51,820 nt of DNA. Origin: Desulfamplus sp. Lineage in GTDB: Bacteria > Desulfobacterota > Desulfobacteria > Desulfobacterales > Desulfobacteraceae. The position numbers were made by a program, and so were the translations under genes. Of this stretch, positions 17,237-27,219 are shown in pieces. Positions within the stretch are counted from its first letter, which is position 1. Each line of letters starts with the position of its first letter. The notes under the pieces are model-generated. The model made no database searches, had not been told where the DNA came from, and saw nothing but the letters and a program-made list of their open reading frames with translations. The stretch lies in assembly GCA_015232465.1 (NCBI GenBank), contig JADFZO010000004.1, positions 1-51,820 of the forward strand, read 5' to 3'.

Positions 17237-18490
17237 ATGCCAGCTACATATCAGATATGGGGTGATAATTTAGACCCAGAGGCGATAATTCAGATGGATC
17301 AGGCGTGTAGCCTTCCAGTCTCTGTAAAAGGGGCACTTATGCCAGATGCCCACAAAGGTTATGGATTGCCAATTGGCGGGGTGCTTGCTGTTGATAATGC
17401 TGTTATTCCTTATGCTGTTGGTGTTGATATTGCCTGTAGAGTCTCTATGACTATTCTTGACATACCATACTCTGAATTTGAAGCTAATAGGGGCAGATTT
17501 AAAGTTGCACTTGAAAAAGAGACAAAATTTGGAGTTGGCGAAGAGTTCTCAAATCCCAAGCCTCACAAGGTTATGGACGAGGATTGGAGCTTTTGCACTG
17601 TTGTAAAATCGCTAAAAGATAAGGCGTACAAACAGCTTGGAACAAGCGGAAGCGGCAACCACTTTGCTGAATTTGGCAAACTTACGATTGATAAAAGTGA
17701 TAAAGAGGAGGCAGGTGGTTATGAAAACTATAATCTTAAAACTGAAAATGGCTATCTTGAATCTGGAGAGTATTTAGCATTTTTAACCCACAGTGGCAGC
17801 AGAGGTGCTGGTGCTGAGATTGCTGAACATTACAGCAGACTTGCAAAAAAATTTCACCCAGAACTTGCAGCAGACTTACAAAATTTAGCTTGGTTTGATA
17901 TGGATAGCCATGAAGGTCAAGAGTATTGGTTGGCAATGGAGCTTATGGGCAGGTATTCAGAGGCTAACCATGAGATTATCCATAAAGGCGTTGTTAAGGC
18001 ACTTGGTGGAGAATCAATAATTAATATCAACAATCACCATAATTTTGCGTGGAAAATGGCTCTTGATATTAATCTTTCTGGTGCAAGAGAATCAAAGAAA
18101 AAAGAGGTGATTGTCCATCGAAAGGGTGCAACTCCTGCTGGCAAGGGGGTTGTTGGAATTATTCCCGGCTCAATGGCATCACCTGCTTTTGTGGTAAAAG
18201 GGCTGGGCAATCTAAAATCTCTTGAATCAGCAGCACATGGGGCAGGCAGAAGAATGAGCCGTAATGCTGCAATAAAACAGTATAAATGGAGCGATTTAGA
18301 TTCTATCCTTAGGCAAAAGGGAATATCGCTTATTTCAGCAGGACTTGATGAAGTTCCAATGGCATACAAAAACATTGAGGAGGTGATGTCGCAGCAACGA
18401 GATTTGATCTCAATTATTGCCCGCTTTGATCCTAAATTGGTCAAAATGTCTCCACCAGAGAAAAAACATTTAAAATTTAAAATAAAATAG
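17237..18490 (+). CDS. rtcB: RtcB-family RNA ligase
   Basis: Joins 2',3'-cyclic-phosphate or 3'-phosphate RNA ends to 5'-OH ends using GTP and Mn(II). The 417-residue protein keeps the metal and guanylate sites: MPDAHKGYGLPIGG, GVDIACRVSM, SGSGNHFAEFG, LTHSGSRGAG, NNHHNFAW, VHRKGATPAG, GSMASP and the guanylated His in AAHGAGR. A good ribosome-binding site (AGAGGGAAT) precedes the ATG. No RtcA, archease or RtcR regulator is next to it. It sits between an alpha/beta hydrolase and an AOR with short gaps, so all three may be co-transcribed. Confidence 0.95.
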   Translation: MPATYQIWGDNLDPEAIIQMDQACSLPVSVKGALMPDAHKGYGLPIGGVLAVDNAVIPYAVGVDIACRVSMTILDIPYSEFEANRGRFKVALEKETKFGVGEEFSNPKPHKVMDEDWSFCTVVKSLKDKAYKQLGTSGSGNHFAEFGKLTIDKSDKEEAGGYENYNLKTENGYLESGEYLAFLTHSGSRGAGAEIAEHYSRLAKKFHPELAADLQNLAWFDMDSHEGQEYWLAMELMGRYSEANHEIIHKGVVKALGGESIININNHHNFAWKMALDINLSGARESKKKEVIVHRKGATPAGKGVVGIIPGSMASPAFVVKGLGNLKSLESAAHGAGRRMSRNAAIKQYKWSDLDSILRQKGISLISAGLDEVPMAYKNIEEVMSQQRDLISIIARFDPKLVKMSPPEKKHLKFKIK

Positions 18491-18505
18491 AGGAGAAAAA
18501 TTACA

Positions 18506-20233
18506 ATGTCAAAAATACTTAGAATTGATACAGCAACCAGAACCTACATATTTGAAGATACACCCGAAGAGCTTGCAGGGCTTGGAGGACGAGCATTAAC
18601 ATCAAGAGTGGTTTTAAATGAAGTTCCTGGCACATGCCACCCACTTGGAGCTGCAAATAAACTTGTTATTGCCCCAGGTCTTTTATCTGGCTCACCAGCA
18701 GCAAATTCAGGCAGGCTCTCAGTTGGTGCAAAATCGCCACTAACTGGTGGAATAAAAGAGAGTAATTCTGGTGGTTTTGTATCTCAAAAACTTGCAAGAC
18801 TTGGAATTAAAGCTGTTATTCTTGAAGGAAAACCAGATGATGATGCTTACAGCATGGTTGTTATTACAAAAGATGGAGTTCAAATTCTACCAGCAGATGA
18901 GTATGTGGGGTTAGGAAACTATCAGACAATTGAAAAGCTGTGGGCAAAGTATGGGAAAAATACAGGTGTTATGAGCATTGGACCTGCTGGAGAGCAGAGG
19001 CTAAAGGCTGCAAGTATTCAGCAGGCTGATCTTAAAGGGACTCCTGGTCGTGCAATCGGTCGAGGCGGTCTTGGTGCTGTAATGGGTTCAAAAAAGATTA
19101 AAGCTATTGTTGTTGATGATAAGGGGTGCGATCGTCTGCCTATTGCTGATTCTGAAGCATTTAAGGCTGCTAACAAGCGTTGGGTTGAGATGCTAAATAA
19201 CCACCCTGTAACTGGTCAGGGTCTTCCTGGATTTGGTACTGCAATTTTGGTCAATGTTATTAATGAGGCTGGAGCACTTCCTACTAAAAATTTTAGAAGC
19301 GGACGTTTTGATCATGCTCAAGATATAAGTGGCGAAAAGATGGTTGAAAATATCACTGCAAGGGGCGGTATTGTCTCTGAAGGGTGTCATCCTGGGTGTG
19401 TAATCAAATGCTCTCAAGTCTATAACGACAAAGATGGCAAACAGCTTACATCTGGCTTTGAGTATGAGACCCTTTGGGCATTTGGTGCTCACACCACAAT
19501 TAAAGATATTGATGATATTGCAATGCTTGATAGGCTCTCTGACGATATGGGTGTTGACACAATTGAGACTGGTGTAGCACTTGGCGTTGCAATGGAGGGC
19601 TCTCTTCTTAAGTGGGGTGATGGAAAGGGATCAATTGAGCTTTTAAAAGAGATAGGAAAAGGGACAGTTAAAGGCAAGATGATTGGCAATGGTGCAGCAT
19701 TTGTTGGCGATACACTTGGAGTTGATCGTGTCCCTGTGGTCAAACGTCAGGGGCTTCCAGCTTATGATCCTCGTGCTGTTAAAGGTGTTGGTGTTACCTA
19801 TGCCACATCTCCAATGGGTGCTGATCACACTGCTGGATATGGAGTTACAGCCAATATCTTAAAGGTTGGCGGTGATATTAATCCTCTTAAAAAAGAGGGT
19901 AATGTTGAGCTGTCTAAAAACCTTCAAATTGCAACAGCAGCAATTGACGCTGCTGGTCTTTGTCTTTTTGTAGCTTTTGCTGTTCTTGATAACGCTGATG
20001 GAGTTCAGACAATTGTTGATCTTCTTAATGGTCAGTATGGTCTTAAACTTACCCCTGATGATGTTGTAGCACTTGGAAAATCAATTCTAAATGACGAAAA
20101 AGAGTTTAACAGACGAGCTGGCTTTACAAAACTTGATGATCAGCTTCCTGAAATGTTTAATTCAAAATTCCCGCCACACAACTCAGATTGGGACTTTTCT
20201 ATAGATGAGCTTCAAGAGACTCTTAAATTCTAA
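18506..20233 (+). CDS. Aldehyde:ferredoxin oxidoreductase family protein (tungstopterin type)
   Basis: 575 residues. The N-terminal domain has LGGRALTSRVV, NKLVIAPGLLSGSPAANSGRL and the pterin-binding GGIKESNSGG stretch; later come GAVMGSKKIKAI, the iron-sulfur motif CHPGCVIKC, and GLCLFVAFAVLD with the probable fourth Cys. The spacing CX3CX3C differs from CX2CX3C of archaeal AOR, as in a bacterial sub-branch. Such enzymes oxidise aldehydes, or reduce acids, with ferredoxin. Substrate is not evident. Tungsten supply through the TupA at 12.0 kb fits. No MoaD-like or ferredoxin gene adjoins it. Confidence 0.93.
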   Translation: MSKILRIDTATRTYIFEDTPEELAGLGGRALTSRVVLNEVPGTCHPLGAANKLVIAPGLLSGSPAANSGRLSVGAKSPLTGGIKESNSGGFVSQKLARLGIKAVILEGKPDDDAYSMVVITKDGVQILPADEYVGLGNYQTIEKLWAKYGKNTGVMSIGPAGEQRLKAASIQQADLKGTPGRAIGRGGLGAVMGSKKIKAIVVDDKGCDRLPIADSEAFKAANKRWVEMLNNHPVTGQGLPGFGTAILVNVINEAGALPTKNFRSGRFDHAQDISGEKMVENITARGGIVSEGCHPGCVIKCSQVYNDKDGKQLTSGFEYETLWAFGAHTTIKDIDDIAMLDRLSDDMGVDTIETGVALGVAMEGSLLKWGDGKGSIELLKEIGKGTVKGKMIGNGAAFVGDTLGVDRVPVVKRQGLPAYDPRAVKGVGVTYATSPMGADHTAGYGVTANILKVGGDINPLKKEGNVELSKNLQIATAAIDAAGLCLFVAFAVLDNADGVQTIVDLLNGQYGLKLTPDDVVALGKSILNDEKEFNRRAGFTKLDDQLPEMFNSKFPPHNSDWDFSIDELQETLKF

Positions 20234-20256
20234 AGATAAATTTATTTAAGATTTTA

Positions 20257-20295
20257 ATTTGTGGGGGCAACTACTATTTTTTGCACCCCACAAAT
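20257..20295 (+). terminator. Hairpin after the AOR gene
   Basis: ATTTGTGGGG and CCCCACAAAT form a ten-bp stem, extended by GCA/TGC after a one-base bulge, in the gap between the AOR and TamB genes. No long U run follows, so termination may be inefficient. Confidence 0.6.
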
Positions 20296-20318
20296 AGAGT
20301 AAATTTTAAAGGGTGATG

Positions 20319-23300
20319 ATGAAAAATAGGGATTTAGAGCCTAATTCAAAAAAAGCTATTTTAAAAAGAGCTATTTTTTTTAAAATGGCAAAAAAATGGT
20401 CAATAATAGCCCTCTTGCTATTTGGATTAGTTGCTGGCTTAATAGCTATTATTGGCTATTCTCTTATTTTTTATACACAATCAGATAATTTTAGCAGATT
20501 TTTAAAGAGGCAAATCAACCAAAAAATTGAAGGTAAGATGGATTGGGCTGAGCTTAATCTATCTTTGTTTGAATCTCAACTGACCATAAAAGACTACACC
20601 CTATCTCTAAATCAAGAAAAAATTATATCCCTTGATAGACTCCACATTGATCTTGATTTATCAAATTTTGTAAAGCCATTAGAGCTATCTAATGTTTTTA
20701 ATCTATCTAATTTACCTAATTTAATTGGCAATCAAATTATTATAAAAAAAATTGAGATTCAAAGACCTCAAATAACTATTTTATTAAAAAATCAAGAGCT
20801 TAATATTGCATCAGCCTTTAGAGTTTTAGATGATAGTAAAGATAACAATGTTGATGATAGCCAATTTAATTTTGGATTTAACTTAATCTTAAAATCTCTT
20901 AGCCTAAATCAAGGCTCATTTAAATACGTTGCAGATAATTTTGATTTAGCTATTGATGATATAAATTTTTACGCTGATGCAAATTTTGCCTATAAATCCA
21001 ATCTATTAGATATTTTAAATAGAGCAGATAGCTCAAATATCAACTTTAATCTATCTATGAAATCTCTTGGCAGTGAGTTTAATATTGGCGGAGGTGTAAA
21101 AAATATCATTTTACCATTTGATAAAGATTTAAATGCTCTCTCTGAGCCAGTTTTTGATCTTACAGTTGATGCAAATAGTATCTCTTCAAAATTGCTCAAA
21201 TTGGCTGGTCTAAAGATAGATGAGGATAAAATTAGCGGTAATTTTTCTATTAAAACATCATTGTCTGGTAGCCTTAACGATCCATCTATTGCTTGTGAAA
21301 TAGGCTATCTTGATAAAAAAATAGCCTCATCTATTGATGCTGTTATGCAAAATAGGCAGATAGCTTTAAAAAATTTTGAGCTAACATCATCTGATTCATC
21401 TTTAAAAGCAGATGGAAAAATATCTCTTTTAGCAGCATTTCCAAATGGTTTGTTGGGTAAAAGCCCAAACATAGAGAATAATCAGAGCAATATTTTAGAT
21501 ACAATATTAGATAAAGCAACAGGCTCAATCTCTATTTTAGGTGAAAATATTGATGTTGGCAGTTTTCTTGATGCTCAAAATATTGAGCTGGGGATAAAGG
21601 GGGTTGCATCATCTTTTAAAGTTGATTTTTTGGGTAGCGTTAATAATCCAAATGTTAAACTTAGCTTAAATGCACAACATGCAGGTTATAAAGATTATCC
21701 TATTGTAGATACGGCTGATGTTGATATTAATCTTTATAACGGAGCTCTTAATATTAAAAAATTTGATATTGATTCTTGCGATTCATCAGTAAAATTAAAT
21801 GGAGAGATAGTGCTTTTTGAGCCTCAAATTAAAGGCTCTTTACAATTGATGAGTGATCCTGTTTTTGATCTTTTTGCTGAATCTAAAAATATAGATGTTA
21901 TAAAATTGTTAAATTGCCTAAATGTTATTAGCGATAAAGAGGTAAAAGAGAAAAATATAGTATTAAATCTTGCTGCAAAATCTCAATTAACTGGAGCACT
22001 AAAAAATTTAAAACTCACTTTAAACGCATCTGGCAAAGATGCTAAATTTTCAGGACAACATATTGAATCTATTAGCTTAAAGGCTCTATATCACAACAAA
22101 AAGAGCGTGGTTGACTCTTTAGTTGTTGCTCTTAATTCTGATAACTCTCTTGAGTTAAAAGGCTCTATTGATCACGCTTTAAGCTCAAAAGTAAAGGCTA
22201 ATCTCTACTCAAAAGGTGTTGATCTCTCTTTGATTGAATCTTTAAAAAAATCTAATGTTATAAGCGGGGTTGCCTCTGGCTCTGTTTTGCTTGATGGCTC
22301 TTTAAAATCAATTAAATCCTCCAAAATTGTTGGTGATATTGCACTAAAGCGGGTCAAGATAGTTGATAAGCCTTTTCAAGATTTTAGTGTAAAGTTTGAT
22401 TTAAAAGATAATATGTTAAATGTAAATGGACGACTAAACTTTGATGTTGGTGCAAAATTTAATTTAAACTCCAATGATTTTTCTGTTCAAGGCATTTTTA
22501 ACAAAACTGAGCTTCTTCCATGGTTTTTATTTGCTGGTGTTAAAGAGGTTGAAAATGGTTCTCTAACTGGCACTGTTAATATAAAGGGAAATACAAAAAA
22601 ATTAGATGCAATTTCAGGTAGTTGTAATTTAGATGAGCTATCTTTAAACCTCTTTAAAGATACTAACGATTTTAGCGTTAAATCTAAAAAACAAGAGAAG
22701 AGTATGCTTTTAAGGGCTTTTAATATCAACGCCTCAATTGATGGAAAGGATTTTAAAATCAATAGATTTAAGAGCTTACTTCCTGAAAATGGCGAGGCTC
22801 TTATTGCCCTATATGGTCGTATTGGAGGTGGTGTTAAAGCTGAAGCTGAAGCTACTTTGCCTGTGAAATTTGCATCTTTGTTTGTCAAAGATATGCCAAA
22901 GCTAAAGGGGTCTGTTAAGTTAAACCTTAAAGCTGATATTAAAGAGACTGATAATTATCTTAATGGCTCTGATATTGATGCAACTTTAGAACTTATTGAT
23001 ATTGGGGCTATTTTTCCTGTTGAAATCTCACAAGATTACCCTAAAAAGATAGAGTTAAGTAAAATCAACGGAAAAATAGAGGCTAACCAAAATAAGATTG
23101 AGATTAGTCAGATAACAGGAAACATTAGCAGTGGAAGAGTTAAAGGGGCAAAATTAGGAGAATTTAAGTTAAGTGGATATGCTGATTTAATAAATTTTAT
23201 GCCTCATGATATCTACGCAACCCTAAAGGCAAAAGAGCTTCCAATAAATCTGATAGAGGATTTAACAGGCAGCTTTGATGCTGATCTTAAATTTAAAGGG

Positions 23301-24275
23301 GACCCAAAAACATCTGCCTTGCTATCTGGTAATATTTTTATAAATCAGGCACTCTGGACAAGAGATATTAATGTTGAGAGACATCTATTTTCAACGCTAA
23401 CAGATGCTTTTATGGATAAAAAGAGGGTAAGAAAAGAGGTTGATCCCAAAGTTAAGCAGCCAAAAGATGAGGTTAATACACTTAGTGATTCAAAATCATC
23501 AGAAATAGAAAAGATGGTTCAAAATATGCGTCTTAATATTGCAGTTAAGGGCAAAAAGCCTGTTATTGTTGATAACAATTTAGCCTATTTAGAGATTAGA
23601 CCAGATATAAGTGTTGTCGGAACTGTTTTATCTCCTTTAGTCTCTGGGCGATCTGAGATAAATCCTGGAACAATAAATTATCAATCAACAGAGTTTACAC
23701 TTACACGAGGAATAATAGATTTTGTAAACCCATACAAAATTGAGCCTGAGATTGATATTCAATCTCACCGTAAGGTGCGAAATTGGGATATTACTCTTGG
23801 CATATCAGGAACACCAGATAATATCCATTTTGAGCTTAATTCAGAGCCTAAATTGGAAGATGGTGATATTATCTCACTTCTTGTTAGAGGAAGAACAGTT
23901 ACTGAGTTGATTAACTCAGAGGGCGGTACAACTCTCTCTGCTGCTGGTATGTTATCTCAAGTTGCAGCTTCAGCAGTGAGCGATAGAGTTAAATCCGCAA
24001 CTGGTCTTGATATTTTTGAGGTTGGATTTAATAACAGATCAGATAAATTTGGCAGCAGTGATAGTGATGAAAATATTGGGGATTTTAATGTAACCGTTGG
24101 TAAAGAGCTTACTGACAAAATAACGGTAAAGTATAGCACTGAAAACAGAGATGGGGTGATGGTTGGAAAAACATCTGCTGAATATAAGGTTATAGATTCT
24201 GTCTTTGTAAGCGGTTTTCAAGACTCTGAAGGGCAGTTTGGTGGTGAGATTCGTTATCGTTTAGAGTTTAGATGA
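20319..24275 (+). CDS. tamB: Translocation and assembly module protein TamB
   Basis: A very large (about 1318 residues) inner-membrane-anchored protein with one N-terminal helix (about 28-52, IIALLLFGLVAGLIAIIGYS) and a long beta-rich AsmA/DUF490 body. The end carries the TamB signature: an LTRGIIDFVNP strand, PEIDIQSHRKVRNWDITLGISG and LEDGDIISLLVRGRT. Such proteins span the periplasm and help outer-membrane assembly and/or phospholipid transport. The Omp85 protein follows after 22 bases and completes the TamAB pair. Three start codons overlap at 20313-20321 (GTG ATG ATG); I take the last because AAAGGG then lies at the right distance. Confidence 0.92.
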   Translation: MKNRDLEPNSKKAILKRAIFFKMAKKWSIIALLLFGLVAGLIAIIGYSLIFYTQSDNFSRFLKRQINQKIEGKMDWAELNLSLFESQLTIKDYTLSLNQEKIISLDRLHIDLDLSNFVKPLELSNVFNLSNLPNLIGNQIIIKKIEIQRPQITILLKNQELNIASAFRVLDDSKDNNVDDSQFNFGFNLILKSLSLNQGSFKYVADNFDLAIDDINFYADANFAYKSNLLDILNRADSSNINFNLSMKSLGSEFNIGGGVKNIILPFDKDLNALSEPVFDLTVDANSISSKLLKLAGLKIDEDKISGNFSIKTSLSGSLNDPSIACEIGYLDKKIASSIDAVMQNRQIALKNFELTSSDSSLKADGKISLLAAFPNGLLGKSPNIENNQSNILDTILDKATGSISILGENIDVGSFLDAQNIELGIKGVASSFKVDFLGSVNNPNVKLSLNAQHAGYKDYPIVDTADVDINLYNGALNIKKFDIDSCDSSVKLNGEIVLFEPQIKGSLQLMSDPVFDLFAESKNIDVIKLLNCLNVISDKEVKEKNIVLNLAAKSQLTGALKNLKLTLNASGKDAKFSGQHIESISLKALYHNKKSVVDSLVVALNSDNSLELKGSIDHALSSKVKANLYSKGVDLSLIESLKKSNVISGVASGSVLLDGSLKSIKSSKIVGDIALKRVKIVDKPFQDFSVKFDLKDNMLNVNGRLNFDVGAKFNLNSNDFSVQGIFNKTELLPWFLFAGVKEVENGSLTGTVNIKGNTKKLDAISGSCNLDELSLNLFKDTNDFSVKSKKQEKSMLLRAFNINASIDGKDFKINRFKSLLPENGEALIALYGRIGGGVKAEAEATLPVKFASLFVKDMPKLKGSVKLNLKADIKETDNYLNGSDIDATLELIDIGAIFPVEISQDYPKKIELSKINGKIEANQNKIEISQITGNISSGRVKGAKLGEFKLSGYADLINFMPHDIYATLKAKELPINLIEDLTGSFDADLKFKGDPKTSALLSGNIFINQALWTRDINVERHLFSTLTDAFMDKKRVRKEVDPKVKQPKDEVNTLSDSKSSEIEKMVQNMRLNIAVKGKKPVIVDNNLAYLEIRPDISVVGTVLSPLVSGRSEINPGTINYQSTEFTLTRGIIDFVNPYKIEPEIDIQSHRKVRNWDITLGISGTPDNIHFELNSEPKLEDGDIISLLVRGRTVTELINSEGGTTLSAAGMLSQVAASAVSDRVKSATGLDIFEVGFNNRSDKFGSSDSDENIGDFNVTVGKELTDKITVKYSTENRDGVMVGKTSAEYKVIDSVFVSGFQDSEGQFGGEIRYRLEFR

Positions 24276-24297
24276 TATTTAGGATAAAAAAAGAGAT

Positions 24298-26718
24298 ATG
24301 GCTAAAAATTTTCATTTAACGACAATTGCGATAAAGTTAATTCTACTGCTCTATCTTTTTTATAGTCCTATTATTGCAGTATGTTATGCTGATAATGCTA
24401 AGGCAAATCAAGCTGAATGCACAAATATTAAATCCTTAGTTTTTAAAGGAAATCAATCTTTTTCAGATATTCGCCTTAAGATGAGGCTCAAAAGTTGGCA
24501 CTCATCGCTTCTGCCGGGAAAACTTAACTGTTACAACGAAGATTGGTTTAAAAAAGATATTTTAAAGCTAATTGAGTTTTATCGAGAGGCTGGTTTTCCT
24601 GACGTTGATATTGATCATAATCTTAAGATAGACTCAAAAGGTAGATACACGGTTGAGATAATAGTTGATGAGGGTTTTAAGTATGAGATCGCATTTAAAG
24701 GCAGCCACTTTTTTTCTGAAAAAGAGCTTAAAAAAAAGGTTGATCTTGTTAAAAAAGGGAACTCAGATGACACTGCGTTGAGCAGGGCAAAGGTTGATAT
24801 AAAAAAAGATTATCTTGATGCAGGGTTTCAAGATGTTGAAGTTGATTTTAGCAAATTTAAAGGTAGCACCAAACAAAACATCTGGATAGTTGAGTTTTCG
24901 ATAGATGAGGGGGTACGATATGTTGTAAATCAGCTTAAAATTGAGGGAAATAGGAGCATATCAAAAGATGAAATTTTAGAATCTATGCTCACAAGTCAGA
25001 AAAATGGGAAAAAATTAAAAGATGTTGAGGGTGGATATAACTCAAATGTGCTTGAAAAAGATATAAATGCAATTGAGCTTTTATACCTTAGCAAAGGCTT
25101 TTTAAATGCTAAAATCTCAAAAGAGGTTAGCGTAAATCAACAAAAATCATCTAAATCTGAATCAGATAATGGCTCTGAAATTAAGAGTGGTTTTAAGAGT
25201 CAACTACTTGATATTTATATAAATATAAGCGAGGGGGTTCAAACTATTGTTAAAACTACCAAGATTAATGGGCTTTTTGAGAAGTTATCAAGCAGCAAAA
25301 AGGGGCTACTTACAGAAGAGAGCGCACTAAAAAAAATTTCGTTACGATCTGGAGAGCCGTTTCGCGAATATATGGTAAAAAGCGATGAAAACACCCTTAG
25401 TATGATGTTATCAGAGCTTGGTTATCCTCATGTTAAGGTTATAAGCCATGTTAAGTTTAGTCCTGATAAATCAGAGGCAGATTTGGTTTGGGAGGTTGAA
25501 AAGGGTAAATTTACCCGATTTGGAAAGATAGACTATTTAGGCAACAAAAGGCTTAAAGATGATGTTATTGAAAAGAGGCTTGAGATAGCCTCTGGAGAGC
25601 CATTTGCCTTAAAAAAGGTTTTAGCAACAGAAAAGCGGATTAGAGAGAGTTCTGCTGTAAAATATGTGCAGGTTAAATCTCCAAATTTATCGCGTAAGGA
25701 GGATTTTGCCGATATTGAAATTACGATTGAGGAGGCAAAGCCATATTTTGTTGAGGCTGCTTTAGGTTACGATACTGAGCAGAACCTATATATAGACACA
25801 AAAGTTGGGGATAACAACTTTTTAGGCAGAGAGATTGATGCTTGGGTAGCTGCCAAACTTAGCGGTATTGGGTATAGATTTGAGAGCGGTCTTAAAAAGC
25901 CCTTTTTTTTAGGGACTAAAATTGATGCAACTTCAAGCATATATGTTGAGGATAAAGAGGAGCTTAATAAGAGTTTTGGCATTAAATCATGGGGTTATGA
26001 GAGCCAATTTTCGCGTTACCTATTTATTAAAAATCTGACTGCTGGATTAAATCTTAAATACGAAAATAGAACAGTCTATGGAGATGCAGATATTGAGGTT
26101 CAAGATGAGGAGAGTCGAAATATTCTTGTAACTTCATTTGCACTTGGTTACGATACAAGAGACTCTTTAGTTCGACCATCAAAGGGGCTTCTTACAAGCT
26201 GCTCTGTTGATCTATATACTGGATTTGATAGTGATTTAGATAGGTTTTTAAAATATCAGGTTGATTTAAGAAAATATATCTCGCCGTTTAATAAAATCAC
26301 CTTTGCTTTGCGTACCCGTATGGGTTACATTCAGCCATTTGGTGCAGAGGATATTGTGGCACAAGATCAGCTATTTTTTCTTGGAGGAACGCCAAATGTG
26401 AGGGGATTTAAGGAGAATATGCTTGAGTATGATATTATAAGCGGAAAACCTAAAGGGGGGCACACAGCCATAAACTCAACACTTGAAGCACGCATTGATC
26501 TTCCAGCAGATTTTGAACTTAACTGTTTTTTAGATACTGGTAAGATAGATGATCTTTCAAATGATTTAGACTCAAGAGGATTTAGATCATCTGTTGGAGC
26601 AGGTCTTAGGTATGTAACTCCAATTGGACCAATAGGGCTTCTTTATGGACATAAACTTGACCCTGAAGATGGTGAGAGTGCTGGAAGGATCCATTTTAGC
26701 GTGGGTTATACTTTTTAA
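24298..26718 (+). CDS. Omp85-family outer-membrane protein (TamA/BamA-like)
   Basis: 806 residues with a signal peptide (about 1-30), several POTRA repeats (about 40-480; e.g. KGNQSFSD, IEGNRSISKDEI, YLGNKRLKDDV) and a C-terminal 16-strand-type barrel ending in FSVGYTF with terminal Phe. The barrel holds DTRDSLVRPSKG and FFLGGTPNVRGF, the lid/loop-6 VRGF/Y motif of the family. The length and POTRA count are close to BamA, but the position directly after tamB argues for the TamA partner. It probably forms an operon with tamB. Confidence 0.9.
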   Translation: MAKNFHLTTIAIKLILLLYLFYSPIIAVCYADNAKANQAECTNIKSLVFKGNQSFSDIRLKMRLKSWHSSLLPGKLNCYNEDWFKKDILKLIEFYREAGFPDVDIDHNLKIDSKGRYTVEIIVDEGFKYEIAFKGSHFFSEKELKKKVDLVKKGNSDDTALSRAKVDIKKDYLDAGFQDVEVDFSKFKGSTKQNIWIVEFSIDEGVRYVVNQLKIEGNRSISKDEILESMLTSQKNGKKLKDVEGGYNSNVLEKDINAIELLYLSKGFLNAKISKEVSVNQQKSSKSESDNGSEIKSGFKSQLLDIYINISEGVQTIVKTTKINGLFEKLSSSKKGLLTEESALKKISLRSGEPFREYMVKSDENTLSMMLSELGYPHVKVISHVKFSPDKSEADLVWEVEKGKFTRFGKIDYLGNKRLKDDVIEKRLEIASGEPFALKKVLATEKRIRESSAVKYVQVKSPNLSRKEDFADIEITIEEAKPYFVEAALGYDTEQNLYIDTKVGDNNFLGREIDAWVAAKLSGIGYRFESGLKKPFFLGTKIDATSSIYVEDKEELNKSFGIKSWGYESQFSRYLFIKNLTAGLNLKYENRTVYGDADIEVQDEESRNILVTSFALGYDTRDSLVRPSKGLLTSCSVDLYTGFDSDLDRFLKYQVDLRKYISPFNKITFALRTRMGYIQPFGAEDIVAQDQLFFLGGTPNVRGFKENMLEYDIISGKPKGGHTAINSTLEARIDLPADFELNCFLDTGKIDDLSNDLDSRGFRSSVGAGLRYVTPIGPIGLLYGHKLDPEDGESAGRIHFSVGYTF

Positions 26719-26748
26719 TTTTACATCAAATGTTGAGGTGGTACAATC

Positions 26749-27078
26749 ATGATTTGGAACATTATTTTATTAAGTCTATCTGTTTTTATTGTGGCAAATG
26801 TGCTGCCCGGTATCTATATTAAAAGTTACTGGACAGCCTTTGTAGTTGCTATTGTCTATTCTATTGTCAGCTTTTTTACAGGCTGGCTTCTCATCATTTT
26901 GACCTTGCCATTTATGCTCATAACTTTTGGTCTATTTAAGTTTGTTATTAATGCTTTTCTTCTATTTATCACAGATAAACTTATAGAGGATTTTAAAATC
27001 AAAGATGGCATAACAACTTTTGTAGCTGCACTTTGTATAAGCATTGTAGATTCAATGTTAAGATGGATTTTTTGCTAA
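26749..27078 (+). CDS. Phage holin family 4-like membrane protein (YvlD type)
   Basis: 109 residues with three to four hydrophobic helices. The layout MIWNIILLSLSVFIVANVLPGI, the ITLPFMLITFGLFKFVINAF-like centre and a C-terminal helix match the PF04020 (Phage_holin_4_2) family. Despite the name these are ordinary chromosomal proteins of unknown role, probably linked to the envelope. It follows the Omp85 gene by 30 bases with a GAGGTGG ribosome-binding site. Confidence 0.85.
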   Translation: MIWNIILLSLSVFIVANVLPGIYIKSYWTAFVVAIVYSIVSFFTGWLLIILTLPFMLITFGLFKFVINAFLLFITDKLIEDFKIKDGITTFVAALCISIVDSMLRWIFC

Positions 27079-27116
27079 CAAAATCATTCAAATAGTAGTT
27101 GCAAAAAACTGTTATA

Positions 27117-27129
27117 ATGTTAATAACAT
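27117..27129. promoter_or_regulatory. ATGTTAATAACAT palindrome in the tmcD upstream region
   Basis: A perfect 13-base palindrome overlaps the end of a TATAAT hexamer (27113-27118) about 90 bases before the tmcD start. The 141-base gap 27079-27219 holds no gene. A regulator bound here would overlap a -10 box, but no convincing -35 lies at the usual distance. Confidence 0.45.
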
Positions 27130-27219
27130 ATACCTATTTTCAAACTGCTTAAGAGATATGTTTTAGAGCTTCTTAAAAAAAATTATTTTTAAAAGGCAAT
27201 TTATTGTATGGAGGGCATA

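Noticed and set aside
26749-27078. Prophage remnant because of the holin-family name
   Set aside because: This family is chromosomal and no other phage gene is near.
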